A stretch of DNA of 64,000 nt from Flavobacterium sp. IB48 (lineage in GTDB: Bacteria > Bacteroidota > Bacteroidia > Flavobacteriales > Flavobacteriaceae): positions 1,546,372 through 1,610,371 of the forward strand of contig NZ_JAEFCA010000001.1 of assembly GCF_016405855.1 (NCBI RefSeq), given 5' to 3'. Shown here in pieces: positions 24,664 through 33,808 of this stretch. Made by a program: the position numbers and the translations under genes. The first letter of the stretch is position 1. Every line of letters begins with the position of its first letter. Under the pieces are notes generated by a model that saw nothing but the letters and a program-made list of their open reading frames with translations, had not been told where the DNA came from and did no database searches.

Positions 24664-25152
24664 TTATAATTTTTCTAAGAACAAATTAACTCCTGCTTCA
24701 TCCATTTGTACAACTTGCCAGTCTTCTAGAATTCTTGCGCCAGAATTCTTGTAAAAATTAACCGCTGGTGTATTCCATGCCAAAACATTCCATTCCACTC
24801 TTCTTACATTATCTCTTCTTCCTTGTTTCATGATTTCGGCATAAAGAGCAGAACCTAAACCAGTGCCTCGCATCTTTTCTTTTACAATCAAATCTTCAAG
24901 ATGAATTGTCTTTCCTTTCCAAGTCGAATAGCGATAATAATATAAAGCAATTCCAACAATTTCCTTTTGTTTTTCTTCGTTTTCGATCTCTGCTACAAAA
25001 ACATGAAATAATGGTTTTTCTCCAAAGCCGTCTCGCACTAAATCCTCTTCTGTAATGACAACCGCATCGGGTTCTTTTTCGAATATAGCCAGCTCCTGAA
25101 TAAGCCCTAACACCGATTTCATATCTTCAGGATTTCCTTTTCTAATATTCAT
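24664..25152 (-). CDS. GNAT-family N-acetyltransferase (spermidine acetyltransferase-like)
   Basis: A 162-residue cytoplasmic acetyltransferase. The acetyl-CoA-binding motif A is VKEKMRGTGLGSALYAEIMKQ (about 88-108), preceded by HLEDLIV and followed by the motif B region AVNFYKNSGARIL. The overall sequence resembles diamine (SSAT-like) acetyltransferases, but the substrate is only an inference. It is transcribed toward the aspartate kinase gene with about 140 nt and an inverted repeat between, so cotranscription is uncertain. Confidence 0.85.
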   Translation of the reverse strand: MNIRKGNPEDMKSVLGLIQELAIFEKEPDAVVITEEDLVRDGFGEKPLFHVFVAEIENEEKQKEIVGIALYYYRYSTWKGKTIHLEDLIVKEKMRGTGLGSALYAEIMKQGRRDNVRRVEWNVLAWNTPAVNFYKNSGARILEDWQVVQMDEAGVNLFLEKL

Positions 25153-25323
25153 ATATTCCTATTTTTAACTATTTAATATCTAAAAAAGCCTCATTTTAAG
25201 TAGTGCTTTTTGCAGATTATTAGCAAATATACAATAGTAGCAAACTAACAAAATAATTTTTAAATCATTCTCACAAAATAAGCGATATTTGTGACTTAAA
25301 AATAAAACTATAACGATTTAGAA

Positions 25324-26331
25324 ATGGAAGAACGCAATAAAACACTGGGAGAGTTTATTATTGAGAACCAAAAAGCATTTCAGTATTCGTCGGGAGAACT
25401 CTCGCGAATTATCAACTCTATTCGATTGGCAGCAAAAGTTGTCAACCATAAAGTAAACCAAGCGGGTTTAGTAGATATTGTGGGAGCCGCAGGCGAACAG
25501 AATATTCAAGGAGAAGACCAGCAAAAATTAGATGTCTATGCAAACGAAGTATTTATCCAGACGTTAATAAACCGTGAGATTGTCTGTGGTATTGCTTCTG
25601 AAGAAAACGACGATTTTATTACTGTTCAGGGGAGCGACAACAGTCATAATAATAAGTACGTGATCTTAATGGATCCGCTTGACGGATCTTCAAACATTGA
25701 TGTAAATGTTTCTGTAGGAACTATCTTTTCTGTTTTCAGAAGAGTAACTCCAATAGGAACTCCGGTAACTAGCGAGGATTTTTTACAACCGGGAATCAAT
25801 CAAGTTGCAGCAGGCTATGTAATTTATGGAACTTCAACGATGTTGGTTTATACTACTGGACATGGCGTGAATGGTTTTACGTTAAATCCAGCGATAGGTA
25901 CATTTTATCTTTCGCACCCAAACATGAAATTTCCAGAAAACGGAAATATCTATTCAGTAAACGAAGGAAATTATGTTCATTTTCCGCAGGGAGTAAAAAA
26001 TTATATTAAATACTGCCAGCGCGAAGAAGGAGATAGACCTTATACTTCAAGGTATATAGGAAGTTTGGTAGCCGATTTTCATCGAAATATGATAAAAGGC
26101 GGAGTTTATATTTATCCGACAAGTTCAAAAGCGCCAAAAGGAAAATTACGTTTGTTGTACGAATGTAATCCGATGGCATTTTTAGCAGAACAGGCGGGAG
26201 GAAAAGCAACAGATGGTTTTGGAAGAATTTTAGAAATTCAACCAACCGAATTGCATCAAAGAGTTCCTTTCTTCTGCGGAAGCTATAATATGGTAGAAAA
26301 AGCCGAGGAATTTATGGCTGAAGCGAATTAA
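25324..26331 (+). CDS. fbp: Fructose-1,6-bisphosphatase class I
   Basis: Hydrolyses fructose 1,6-bisphosphate in gluconeogenesis; cytoplasmic. The metal-binding motif DPLDGSS is at residues 117-123, with upstream acidic ligands in ASEENDD (91-97) and a C-terminal [22 protein letters not shown] segment typical of class I enzymes. At 335 residues it has standard length. It starts at an ATG and is divergent from the GNAT gene. A lipoprotein gene follows 31 nt later and may be cotranscribed. Confidence 0.96.
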   Translation: MEERNKTLGEFIIENQKAFQYSSGELSRIINSIRLAAKVVNHKVNQAGLVDIVGAAGEQNIQGEDQQKLDVYANEVFIQTLINREIVCGIASEENDDFITVQGSDNSHNNKYVILMDPLDGSSNIDVNVSVGTIFSVFRRVTPIGTPVTSEDFLQPGINQVAAGYVIYGTSTMLVYTTGHGVNGFTLNPAIGTFYLSHPNMKFPENGNIYSVNEGNYVHFPQGVKNYIKYCQREEGDRPYTSRYIGSLVADFHRNMIKGGVYIYPTSSKAPKGKLRLLYECNPMAFLAEQAGGKATDGFGRILEIQPTELHQRVPFFCGSYNMVEKAEEFMAEAN

Positions 26332-26362
26332 GTATAATTGAAAAACGAAAAATAAATACTTT

Positions 26363-26866
26363 ATGAAAAAAACATTATTATTTAGCTTCTTGGTGCTTTT
26401 TATATCCTGTAATGATTTGCCAAAAGATGCAGCAATTCAGAATATAATTAAAACTAAAATAGCTCAAGAATCTTTTGATAATGTAGAATTAGTAGATTTT
26501 AATATAGTTCGTGGTGTAGAAAATACATCTTTTGGACATACTTATGATGTTGAATTTACGGGAAAAGTAAAATATTTAAGTCCTGGTTATGTTAGAAACG
26601 CAGCCTTACAGGGAACAAATGCAAATGAAATGAATTTTTTAATTGTTGTTGAAAAAGTCAGTGAATCCAATAATATGCTTTATGATTATTTAAAAGTAAA
26701 AACGGGTATGATTAAAGAGATTACTGGTTCAATACAATTTATTAAAGGTGCAGATTTATTTGATAAAAGTACTTACTCGAAACCTGATGTTTGGGATCTA
26801 AATGTGGATCAAAATTATGGAATGAGCTTAAGAGAAATTAAAAACATAAATGGTTATAAACGTTAA
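26363..26866 (+). CDS. Lipoprotein, unknown function
   Basis: A 167-residue protein with a lipoprotein signal peptide (MKKTLLFSFLVLFISCNDL, lipid Cys at 16). The rest is a soluble alpha/beta-looking domain with no motif I recognise. It follows fbp by 31 nt on the same strand and is followed by a strong terminator, so it is probably the second gene of that unit, though a functional tie is not implied. Confidence 0.7.
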   Translation: MKKTLLFSFLVLFISCNDLPKDAAIQNIIKTKIAQESFDNVELVDFNIVRGVENTSFGHTYDVEFTGKVKYLSPGYVRNAALQGTNANEMNFLIVVEKVSESNNMLYDYLKVKTGMIKEITGSIQFIKGADLFDKSTYSKPDVWDLNVDQNYGMSLREIKNINGYKR

Positions 26867-26922
26867 AACGAAGAAAACACGAGACTAACTAAGTATTTTG
26901 TTTTTAATCACATTTTTCATGC

Positions 26923-26960
26923 AAACCCGACAGATTTTTAAAACCTGTCGGGTTTTGTTT
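26923..26960 (+). terminator. Intrinsic terminator of the 'AACCCGACAG' family
   Basis: A perfect 11-pair stem (26923-26933 with 26945-26955). The same CCCGACAG/CTGTCGGG stem recurs at 56511-56539 after queA. Confidence 0.8.
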
Positions 26961-27124
26961 TGAGTTAAATTTTAAAGCTTTAATTATGAAATGGTTAACT
27001 GTTGCCGAATGCTGAAAGCTAAAAAATAACACGCAACCATTTTTTATTTAATATATCTTATAAGTGAATTATTTTTTCTGAGAAAAATTTGATTAAATTT
27101 AACCGACAAACTAAAACCAGTATT

Positions 27125-27541
27125 ATGAAATTAAAATTAATTTTTGGACTCTTATTAAGTGTAATGTTTTTGCCACTTGCTTCTTGTGATAGTGATAAAA
27201 ATGGACCTAATATTGAAGGAAAATGGGATGACAATATCAAGCTTTCGCAAAAAACAGCCAACTTTAGTTCTGAAAGTAATTCTGTAACTATTACTTCAGA
27301 ATATGATGGCTGGTGGTTGAATGGTATTGCACTAAATAAAGTGGGGGTTGACTTGAGTAATATTAATAAGATTTCAAAAGACTTTGTTGTTACAAATTCT
27401 GAATTTCAAGTAGAGAGAAAGGATGGAAAAACGATTATTATTACAATGAATAAAAATGCAACAAATGCAGAAAGAGTTCTTTCTATTAGCCTCCAAAATG
27501 GAGATTTTTTTAATAGCATAAATGTCGTTCAAGCAAAATAA
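27125..27541 (+). CDS. Small BACON-like lipoprotein
   Basis: A 138-residue protein with signal peptide MKLKLIFGLLLSVMFLPLASC (lipid Cys at 21). The remaining 115 residues form what looks like a single all-beta domain with VTITSEYDGWWLN near the start and NATNAERVLSISLQNGD...INVVQA at the end. This resembles BACON domains, which are usually attached to glycan-active enzymes. Here the domain stands alone. I chose ATG 27125 because the upstream in-frame start at 27089 would bury the signal peptide. Function unknown. Confidence 0.7.
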   Translation: MKLKLIFGLLLSVMFLPLASCDSDKNGPNIEGKWDDNIKLSQKTANFSSESNSVTITSEYDGWWLNGIALNKVGVDLSNINKISKDFVVTNSEFQVERKDGKTIIITMNKNATNAERVLSISLQNGDFFNSINVVQAK

Positions 27542-27558
27542 ACGATCTAAAAAAAAAG

Positions 27559-27597
27559 GAAACCCGATAAAATCAATTATCGGGTTTCTTTTTTTTT
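27559..27597 (+). terminator. Intrinsic terminator between convergent genes
   Basis: A perfect 12-pair stem (27559-27570 with 27577-27588) followed by nine or more T residues. The A run before it would let it also work for the TerB gene on the other strand. Confidence 0.85.
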
Positions 27598-27619
27598 AAT
27601 TAATTCTTAAAGAAGAATA

Positions 27620-28051
27620 TTATTTATGCATATGTTGCATTTCATAGATAAAAGTATCTGCATCCACTTTTTTGTCAACCAATGACAATGCTTTTGCAAT
27701 AATGTAATCTACGTTGCTTGGTGTAAATCCAAGGGCAACACTTATCTTTTTTAGAAGCACTTCTTGTTTATCTTCAAGATGGTGATCAACATGAACCATT
27801 CTTGTTAAATCATATAAACGCTCTAAACGTTGAACGTAAGAATACGGTGGATTGATCGGATATTTTAAAGGATCGCTAAGAATTTCTTCGTATTCCGATT
27901 CTGTAATTTCTAAACGAGCAGCAAGTTTGTCTAAAAAGGCTTTTTCTTCTGGATATACAACTCCATCTGCTAGTGCTACACGTACGATAGCAGAAAAGTG
28001 TCCTTTATTTCTTTGCTTGAATTCGCTATCAAATAATTCTGAAAATGACAT
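27620..28051 (-). CDS. TerB-family tellurite-resistance-like protein
   Basis: A 143-residue all-helical cytoplasmic protein. The conserved TerB pattern is visible: HFSAIVRVALADGVVYPEEKAFLDKLA near residues 18-45, then acidic metal-type loops and DHHLEDKQEVLLKKIS near 97-112. Despite the name, most such proteins are general stress or membrane-associated regulators, and no other ter genes are nearby. It has an ATG start and is monocistronic. Confidence 0.8.
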   Translation of the reverse strand: MSFSELFDSEFKQRNKGHFSAIVRVALADGVVYPEEKAFLDKLAARLEITESEYEEILSDPLKYPINPPYSYVQRLERLYDLTRMVHVDHHLEDKQEVLLKKISVALGFTPSNVDYIIAKALSLVDKKVDADTFIYEMQHMHK

Positions 28052-28219
28052 AATTAAAAGTATTTTTGTTAAACAAAGATAAATTTTATTTTAATTTAAC
28101 AATTTTAAAATTCTCATAAATTTAACTTTTCTTTATTGAAGGATTTGGCGTCTCGAATATTTAAGTTTGAAAATTAATCGTAAGTTTACAACCCCTAATT
28201 ATTTAATTGCAATACACCT

Positions 28220-28813
28220 ATGTCACAATTTTGGATTTATTTTCAAATAGGATTAAAACACGTTTTAGATATCAATGCTTACGATCACGTTCTTTTTTTA
28301 ATCGCCTTAACCGTTCCGTATTTATTTAAAGACTGGAAAAGGATTTTTTTATTGGTTTCTCTTTTTACAATTGGTCATACCTTGGCTTTAATTCTTTCTG
28401 TTTACGGAATAATTGCCATAAAAGTAAATATTGTAGAATTCTTGATTCCGATTACAATTCTCGTAACAGCTCTTTATCATTTATTTACAGCAGGAAAGAC
28501 CTCAAAAAATGATGGCGTAAATCTGGTATTTTTCATAACTTTATTCTTTGGAATTATTCACGGACTAGGTTTTTCTAATTATTTCAAAACAATTTTAGGA
28601 GGTTCTGCAACCTCAAAATTGTTACCTTTGGGAGAGTTTGCCTTAGGAATAGAAGCTGCTCAACTAGTAGTAGTTTTTGTTGTTCTGGTAATTTCATATA
28701 TAGTGCAGACTGTTTTTCGTTTTTCAAAACGCGACTGGGCACTTGTAATGTCGGCTTTTATTATTGGAGTTGTAATTCCGATGATTATTGAAAGCCCAAT
28801 TTGGAACAGATAA
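28220..28813 (+). CDS. HupE/UreJ-like membrane protein
   Basis: A 197-residue integral membrane protein with five to six helices. The family hallmarks are GLKHVLDINAYDHVLFLIAL at the start, LFTIGHTLALILSVYG (His in helix) near 55-70, and FGIIHGLGFSNYF near 115-127. HupE/UreJ relatives are proposed nickel or cobalt permeases, but no hydrogenase or urease genes are near, so the substrate is open. The dCMP deaminase gene follows after 5 nt, beginning a tight three-gene unit. Confidence 0.82.
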   Translation: MSQFWIYFQIGLKHVLDINAYDHVLFLIALTVPYLFKDWKRIFLLVSLFTIGHTLALILSVYGIIAIKVNIVEFLIPITILVTALYHLFTAGKTSKNDGVNLVFFITLFFGIIHGLGFSNYFKTILGGSATSKLLPLGEFALGIEAAQLVVVFVVLVISYIVQTVFRFSKRDWALVMSAFIIGVVIPMIIESPIWNR

Positions 28814-28818
28814 ATTAA

Positions 28819-29250
28819 ATGGAAGTAAAAAAACGGAATAAATACGATAAAGCATATCTGAGAATTGCAAAAGAGTGGAGTTTGCTTTCTTATTGTAAAC
28901 GTAAACAAGTTGGTGCTATTATCGTAAAAGACAGAATGATCATTTCTGATGGTTACAATGGTACGCCATCTGGATTTGAAAATTGCTGCGAAGATGAAGA
29001 CGGATTAACCCGCTGGGATGTTTTACACGCCGAAGCAAATGCCATTCTAAAAGTAGCAAGATCGACTCAGTCTTGTGAAGGCTCAACACTGTATATTACG
29101 CTTTCGCCTTGCAAAGAATGCAGTAAATTAATACATCAGTCAGGAATAAAAAGAGTGGTGTACAAAGATGGATATCGTGACGATTCTGGAATTCAATTTT
29201 TAATAAAAGCAGGTGTAGAAGTAGAACATATTCCTGTTTTGGAAGAGTAA
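28819..29250 (+). CDS. dCMP deaminase (ComEB-type cytidine/deoxycytidylate deaminase)
   Basis: Zinc-dependent deamination of dCMP to dUMP for thymidylate synthesis; cytoplasmic. At 143 residues, it carries the zinc-site motif HAEANAIL (H70, catalytic E72) and PCKEC (C98, C101). CNGTP-type region GYNGTPSGFENCCEDED (46-61) is the nucleotide-recognition loop seen in dCMP deaminases. The stop codon TAA shares its last A with the ATG of the next gene (TAATG), indicating translational coupling. Confidence 0.92.
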   Translation: MEVKKRNKYDKAYLRIAKEWSLLSYCKRKQVGAIIVKDRMIISDGYNGTPSGFENCCEDEDGLTRWDVLHAEANAILKVARSTQSCEGSTLYITLSPCKECSKLIHQSGIKRVVYKDGYRDDSGIQFLIKAGVEVEHIPVLEE

Positions 29251-30827
29251 TGAAATTTAATTCGAAATATTTGCCGATCGTAATAGGAGCAACTTTTGCC
29301 CTTGGAACAATTGCCGGAAGCCTTATGAATGCTCCTGCAAGCGACCAGCTTTTGGCTAAAAATTACTCTAAAACCAAGCTTAATAAACTTATTGATTTTA
29401 TCAACACCGAATATGTTGATAGCGTCAATACCGATTCGATTGTAAACCTTACAGTCGATAATATTCTTTCTAAATTAGATCCGCATTCAGTTTATATTCC
29501 GCCAAGTGAACAGGCTGAGGTTGCCGAAAGTATGAAAGGAGATTTCGTCGGAATCGGAATCAATTTTTATATGTATAAAGATTCGGTAGCGATTATAAAG
29601 CCAGTCGAAAACGGTCCTTCAGCTAAAGCGGGAATAAAATCTGGCGATCGTATTTTATTTGCAGGAAAAACCAAATTATATGGCAGAAAACTGCCTTCTG
29701 ATAGTTTGTTTTCTAAATTAAAAGGTCTTCAAGGTTCAGAAATTGAATTGACTGTTTTTAGAAAATCAGAACAAAAGAAATTAAAGTTTAAAGTAAAACG
29801 AGATATCATTCCGATTAAGAGTGTTGATGCTTCTTTGTTAGTTGGGGATAATGTAGGTTACATCAAAATAAACCGTTTTGCAGAAACTACTTTCAACGAG
29901 TTCAAAACAGGTTTAACGAGATTAAAACAAAAAGGAATTCAGTCCCTTGTAATTGACCTTCGCGACAATGGAGGCGGTTATATGGAAGAAGCAATTGCAA
30001 TTGCAGATGAATTTTTGAAAGACAAACAATTAATCGTTTTTACAAAAAGCAAAAACGGTTCTACCGAAAAAACATACGCCACAAAAGCAGGAAGTTTTGA
30101 AACTGGAAAAGTGTATGTTTTAATTAATGAAAATAGTGCTTCTGCAAGCGAAATCTTAGCTGGAGCCATTCAAGATAATGACCGCGGAACAATTGTCGGA
30201 AGACGCTCTTTTGGAAAAGGTCTAGTTCAAAGAGAAATGGATTTCAATGACGGATCTGCAGTACGATTAACTGTAGCACGTTATTATACTCCGACAGGAA
30301 GATCCATTCAAAAGCCATATAAAAAAGGAAACGAAGAATATTTTAAAGAATCTGAATCTAGAATCGCAACAGGCGAATTGTATGCAAAAGATAGCATAAA
30401 AGTGGCCGATTCTTTAAAATTTAAAACTCCGAAAGGTAAAATTGTTTACGGTGGCGGCGGAATTGTTCCTGATGTTTTTGTTCCAATCGAAGCAGAGCAC
30501 GGAAATGAAAATGTTGCTTATTTATTGCAAACAGGAATTGTTGGCCATTTTGTTTTTGAAGAATTAGACAAAAACAGAAATGCTTTTGCAGGAGATAGTT
30601 TTGCTGGATTTTTAGCTAAAATGAAAACTTCAGATGTGTATTTCAAAAAATTCAAGAATTATATCCTGATGACAGGTTTAGATTTGAAATTGGATAAAAC
30701 GAAAGCGCTTGTGAACCGTTATATTACCGCTGAATTCGCCCGACAGCTGTATGGAGAATTGTATTATTATGATGTAATCTTAAAAGAAGATGCCATGATG
30801 AAAACAATTCTAGCTCCAAAGAAATAA
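29250..30827 (+). CDS. S41 family C-terminal processing peptidase
   Basis: A 525-residue tail-specific-type protease. An N-terminal hydrophobic segment (8-25) probably anchors it facing the periplasm. A PDZ domain follows (about 95-185; VENGPSAKAGIKSGDRI). The catalytic core has SASASE with nucleophile S298 and base K323 in FGKG, 25 residues apart as in D1 C-terminal processing protease. The C-terminal 150 residues are an extension common in Bacteroidetes members. It overlaps the dCMP deaminase gene by one nucleotide, and a small NTF2-like gene follows 17 nt later. Confidence 0.92.
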   Translation: MKFNSKYLPIVIGATFALGTIAGSLMNAPASDQLLAKNYSKTKLNKLIDFINTEYVDSVNTDSIVNLTVDNILSKLDPHSVYIPPSEQAEVAESMKGDFVGIGINFYMYKDSVAIIKPVENGPSAKAGIKSGDRILFAGKTKLYGRKLPSDSLFSKLKGLQGSEIELTVFRKSEQKKLKFKVKRDIIPIKSVDASLLVGDNVGYIKINRFAETTFNEFKTGLTRLKQKGIQSLVIDLRDNGGGYMEEAIAIADEFLKDKQLIVFTKSKNGSTEKTYATKAGSFETGKVYVLINENSASASEILAGAIQDNDRGTIVGRRSFGKGLVQREMDFNDGSAVRLTVARYYTPTGRSIQKPYKKGNEEYFKESESRIATGELYAKDSIKVADSLKFKTPKGKIVYGGGGIVPDVFVPIEAEHGNENVAYLLQTGIVGHFVFEELDKNRNAFAGDSFAGFLAKMKTSDVYFKKFKNYILMTGLDLKLDKTKALVNRYITAEFARQLYGELYYYDVILKEDAMMKTILAPKK

Positions 30828-30844
30828 CTTCAATCTTTAATATC

Positions 30845-31210
30845 ATGAAAATAGAAACCGTTGTTAATGCAGAAATCGAACTTCTAACTGCCATTAAAAA
30901 ATCGGATGTTTTGGCTTTGGATACAATTCTTCATGATGATTTATTGTTCAACATGCCAGACGGACAAACCATCACTAAAGATTTCGATTTGCAGACCTAC
31001 CGTTCTGGAAAGATTAAAATTGATTCTTTGGAAGGTTCTGATCAAATCGTTAATATAATTGGAGATTCGGCCGTCGTTACTGTTACAGTCGCATTAAATG
31101 GGTCTTATGATGGTAATCCGATTAACGGAGTTTTCAAATACATAAGGGTTTGGAAAAAAACAGGAAAAAATCTAAAGGTTATTGCGGGAAGCTGCGTCCA
31201 GCTGGCATAA
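30845..31210 (+). CDS. NTF2-like / DUF4440-type small protein
   Basis: A 121-residue cytoplasmic protein. The pattern AEIELLTAIKKSDVLALDTILHDDLLFNMPDGQTITKD, then a beta-rich half ending VWKKTGKNLKVIAGSCVQL, is typical of SnoaL/NTF2-like folds (often annotated DUF4440, nuclear transport factor 2 family). These bind small ligands or act as accessory enzymes; the role is unknown. It is the last gene of the HupE-dCMP deaminase-protease unit by spacing. Confidence 0.8.
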   Translation: MKIETVVNAEIELLTAIKKSDVLALDTILHDDLLFNMPDGQTITKDFDLQTYRSGKIKIDSLEGSDQIVNIIGDSAVVTVTVALNGSYDGNPINGVFKYIRVWKKTGKNLKVIAGSCVQLA

Positions 31211-31226
31211 TTTTGAAATAATATGA

Positions 31227-31289
31227 AGCCACAGATTAAAAAGATTAACACAGATTATAAAATCCTTTTAATCTTTTTAATCTGTGGCT
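31227..31289. repeat. 20-bp perfect inverted repeat (AGCCACAGATT family)
   Basis: Arms 31227-31246 and 31270-31289 are perfectly complementary, with a 23-nt loop. A half-copy of the same arm occurs at about 58277-58296. It lies in a short intergenic gap and may also end the upstream transcript. Confidence 0.7.
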
Positions 31290-31339
31290 AAAGAAAAAAT
31301 AGTAATCTTGGAGATTATTACACATTTAAATATTTAAAA

Positions 31340-31657
31340 ATGAAAAATCTAAAAAGAATAAGTTTTCTAGTGCTTTTAATGACTTTTGTAATCTCTTGCA
31401 CAACTATGAAAAACGATACAAATGCTGTAGTTTCAGGAAAAGTGGATGGTATAGAAGCTGGTAAAGACGGCTACACAGCCAAAATTACAACAGATGCTAA
31501 AGAAGTTTATTTTGCCACAATTAGCATTGTAAACGTTGGCGGACCTCAAAACTACAAACAATTAAAAATTGGCGATGTAGTATCTGTAAAAGGAGAAAAA
31601 TGGAAAAGTGAGGACGAAAGTCACATTAAAGTAACAGAAATCGTTTCGGTTAAATAA
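31340..31657 (+). CDS. Small lipoprotein, OB-fold-like
   Basis: A 105-residue protein with a lipoprotein signal peptide (LLMTFVISC, lipid Cys at 20). The mature 85 residues alternate strands with VSGKVDGIEAGKDGYTAKITTDAKEV and LKIGDVVSVKGEKW, a pattern suggesting a small OB-fold barrel. Function unknown. The gene 35 nt downstream is another lipoprotein on the same strand. Confidence 0.7.
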   Translation: MKNLKRISFLVLLMTFVISCTTMKNDTNAVVSGKVDGIEAGKDGYTAKITTDAKEVYFATISIVNVGGPQNYKQLKIGDVVSVKGEKWKSEDESHIKVTEIVSVK

Positions 31658-31692
31658 AGATTTAATTTCATTAAAAGAAACTAGTTTAATAT

Positions 31693-32307
31693 ATGAAAAA
31701 ACTTCTGATAGGTTTGATCTTTTTTTGTTTTGGATGCTCTTCAAGCCAAAAAGATATTAGAAGTATTGAGGTTATATGTTATAATTGGGATTTAAAGTAC
31801 CCTACAGAATCTTTCAAAGGAAAATTTTACATTCAGCCAAAATTATATTCTATTCTAAATTTAAATGGAGAGAATCTAAGCTATGTGTGCGAATTCTCTC
31901 CAAATAAAACTGAAGTTTATTTTCATTCAAAGATTGATGTGAAACTAATAACTGATTTGGTAAAGTCTTTGCCTGAAATTGATAAAAGCAAAGTTCTTGT
32001 AAGCTCTTATAAGCAAGATGGTTGTATGGAAAGCTCTTCGATGTTTCGATTAAAAGTTGTTTATTCTAACAATGAAGAAAAGTATTATCAATATTATTTT
32101 CAAAACGGTAGCAATATAGATTCAGCTATAAAAAAAATATACGTTGCTTTAAAAATAAATCAGATTGACGGAAAATATGAGAAAATGAAAGACACTCTTT
32201 CTTTTGCTGAAAAAAAGAAAGCGATTATATCTTTTTCAATGCATAACGATACATTGGCAATGCCTTTACCAGGATTGCCAGTTTATAATAAAGTAAAATT
32301 CAAATAG
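31693..32307 (+). CDS. Lipoprotein, unknown function
   Basis: A 204-residue protein with signal peptide MKKLLIGLIFFCFGCSSS (lipid Cys at 15). The mature part has mixed strands and helices and two Cys residues (about 60 and 114) but no motif I recognise. It ends 5 nt before the stop of the convergent oxidoreductase gene. Probably cotranscribed with the preceding small lipoprotein. Confidence 0.68.
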   Translation: MKKLLIGLIFFCFGCSSSQKDIRSIEVICYNWDLKYPTESFKGKFYIQPKLYSILNLNGENLSYVCEFSPNKTEVYFHSKIDVKLITDLVKSLPEIDKSKVLVSSYKQDGCMESSSMFRLKVVYSNNEEKYYQYYFQNGSNIDSAIKKIYVALKINQIDGKYEKMKDTLSFAEKKKAIISFSMHNDTLAMPLPGLPVYNKVKFK

Positions 32308-32312
32308 TAATT

Positions 32313-32933
32313 TTATCGAATACTATCGTGAGCGTGAGTCTGCACACCGTTATTCCATAAAGTAAGAATATCTGTTGCTACAGCAGCGCCACTTCCGGCA
32401 GCAATTGCCAATTGACTTCTCCATCCAGCTAAAGTTCCGATTACATAAATGCCGTCAGCAACTTTATGATCTTCGTTTTTTAGTTGAATTCGTTGTTTTT
32501 CTGGAAGTGCTTTTTTGTGAGGTTCAATAAATTGCATTAAACCTTCAATGTCGAAAGTATTGGCTGAACCAATTCCGACTACGATATTTTTTGTTTTGTA
32601 TGAATTCTTGTTGGTCACTACTGTAAATTCAGGATAACTGCCCTCAATTTTCATTACTTTCTCATTTGGAATTTGAGTAATATGCGGGTAAGTTGTTGCT
32701 AAATTCTGTGTACTTTCAGTTAGAAGCTCAGAACCTAATTTTCCTGGAGTAATTCCGTAAGCGTTGTAAAATATTGCCTCTTGTAAAGAAGAATTTTTCT
32801 GATGAGTAAAAATTCCTATTTTTTTGTCAGTAACAAAAGTTTTATTTTTTGCGGATCCTAAGACTAGAGCACAAGACATTCCAGATACTCCTCCGCCAAT
32901 AATTAAAACATCAAACATATTATCTGTTGTCAT
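32313..32933 (-). CDS. Half-size FAD-dependent oxidoreductase (TrxB-like)
   Basis: A 206-residue flavoprotein. The FAD-binding Rossmann motif is DVLIIGGGVSGMSCA (about 8-22). The C-terminal FAD motif is DGIYVIGTLAGWRSQLAIAAGSGAAVATDIL (split here across residues about 160-190), with Thr in place of the usual Asp of GD. The separate NAD(P)H domain and CxxC centre of thioredoxin reductases (about 310 residues) are absent. Its reductant is therefore unclear. Its start overlaps the end of the upstream small membrane gene by 14 nt, implying cotranscription. A Met at residue 6 is an alternative start. Confidence 0.8.
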   Translation of the reverse strand: MTTDNMFDVLIIGGGVSGMSCALVLGSAKNKTFVTDKKIGIFTHQKNSSLQEAIFYNAYGITPGKLGSELLTESTQNLATTYPHITQIPNEKVMKIEGSYPEFTVVTNKNSYKTKNIVVGIGSANTFDIEGLMQFIEPHKKALPEKQRIQLKNEDHKVADGIYVIGTLAGWRSQLAIAAGSGAAVATDILTLWNNGVQTHAHDSIR

Positions 32934-33123
32934 TCATTTTTTCTTCAATTCTTTTCGAAATTCTAAAAATCAAAAGAATCAAAACAGCGCAAAATGAAGC
33001 GGCGATTCCAATAAAAGCTACCATACTATCTCCTTGAAAAGGGTTTTGAAAGTCTAATAGCGTAATATTAAAAACAATTAAAGCTAATGCCAAAAGCACT
33101 AAGATTGAAGTGAAAATTTTCAT
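32920..33123 (-). CDS. Small two-helix membrane protein
   Basis: A 67-residue protein with two hydrophobic helices (about 3-22 and 33-55) and a basic tail. I do not recognise the family. The 14-nt overlap with the downstream flavoprotein gene suggests the pair is translated together and may interact; a membrane anchor for the flavoprotein is a speculation. Confidence 0.6.
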   Translation of the reverse strand: MKIFTSILVLLALALIVFNITLLDFQNPFQGDSMVAFIGIAASFCAVLILLIFRISKRIEEKMNDNR

Positions 33124-33229
33124 AAGGTTGTTTTGTTTTTGCCTAAAATAATAAAGTAAAACTTTATGGAGAAATTGCCTTAAAGTTGTATTTTAGAAAT
33201 TTTACGGGGTAAATGTATAAAAATAAATT

Positions 33230-33808
33230 TTAGACAAACAAACCTTTAACATTAGCAGCGAATAATTTAACAGCAATTGCTAAAAGTATCACTCCAAATG
33301 TCTTGCGAACCACTCCAAGTCCGTTCTCTCCCAATAGATTTTCTATTTTTTTAGAAGACTTTAAAACGATGTATACCAAGATGATATTCAATACAATTGC
33401 AATGATGATATTAATAGTATGAAACTGAGATCGAAGTGATAATAAAGTTGTCATGGTTCCTGCTCCGGCAATTAAAGGAAAAGCCAATGGCACGATAGAA
33501 GCAGAACCTGGTTCTTCATCACGATAAATTCTGATTCCTAAAATCATTTCTAAAGCAAGAAAGAATAATACAAACGATCCTGCAACGGCAAACGAATGAA
33601 CATCGATACCAATTAAATTTAGTAAACCTTCCCCAACAAAAAGAAAAACAATCATAATAGCTCCTGCTACAATAGAAGCTTTTTCAGATTCGATGTGTCC
33701 GACTTTAGCTCTTAAATTTACAATAATCGGAATTGAGCCAACAATATCAATTACGGCAAAAAGCACCATACTAACGGTAATGATTTCTTTAAAATCGATT
33801 TCTAACAT
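33230..33808 (-). CDS. MarC-family integral membrane protein
   Basis: A 192-residue inner-membrane protein with about six helices. Typical MarC sequence includes FAVIDIVGSIPIIVNLRAK near the start and PLAFPLIAGAGTMTTLLSL near 108-126. MarC proteins were once linked to multiple antibiotic resistance, but that link has been withdrawn; their transport substrate is unknown. It has an ATG start and is monocistronic. Confidence 0.88.
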   Translation of the reverse strand: MLEIDFKEIITVSMVLFAVIDIVGSIPIIVNLRAKVGHIESEKASIVAGAIMIVFLFVGEGLLNLIGIDVHSFAVAGSFVLFFLALEMILGIRIYRDEEPGSASIVPLAFPLIAGAGTMTTLLSLRSQFHTINIIIAIVLNIILVYIVLKSSKKIENLLGENGLGVVRKTFGVILLAIAVKLFAANVKGLFV

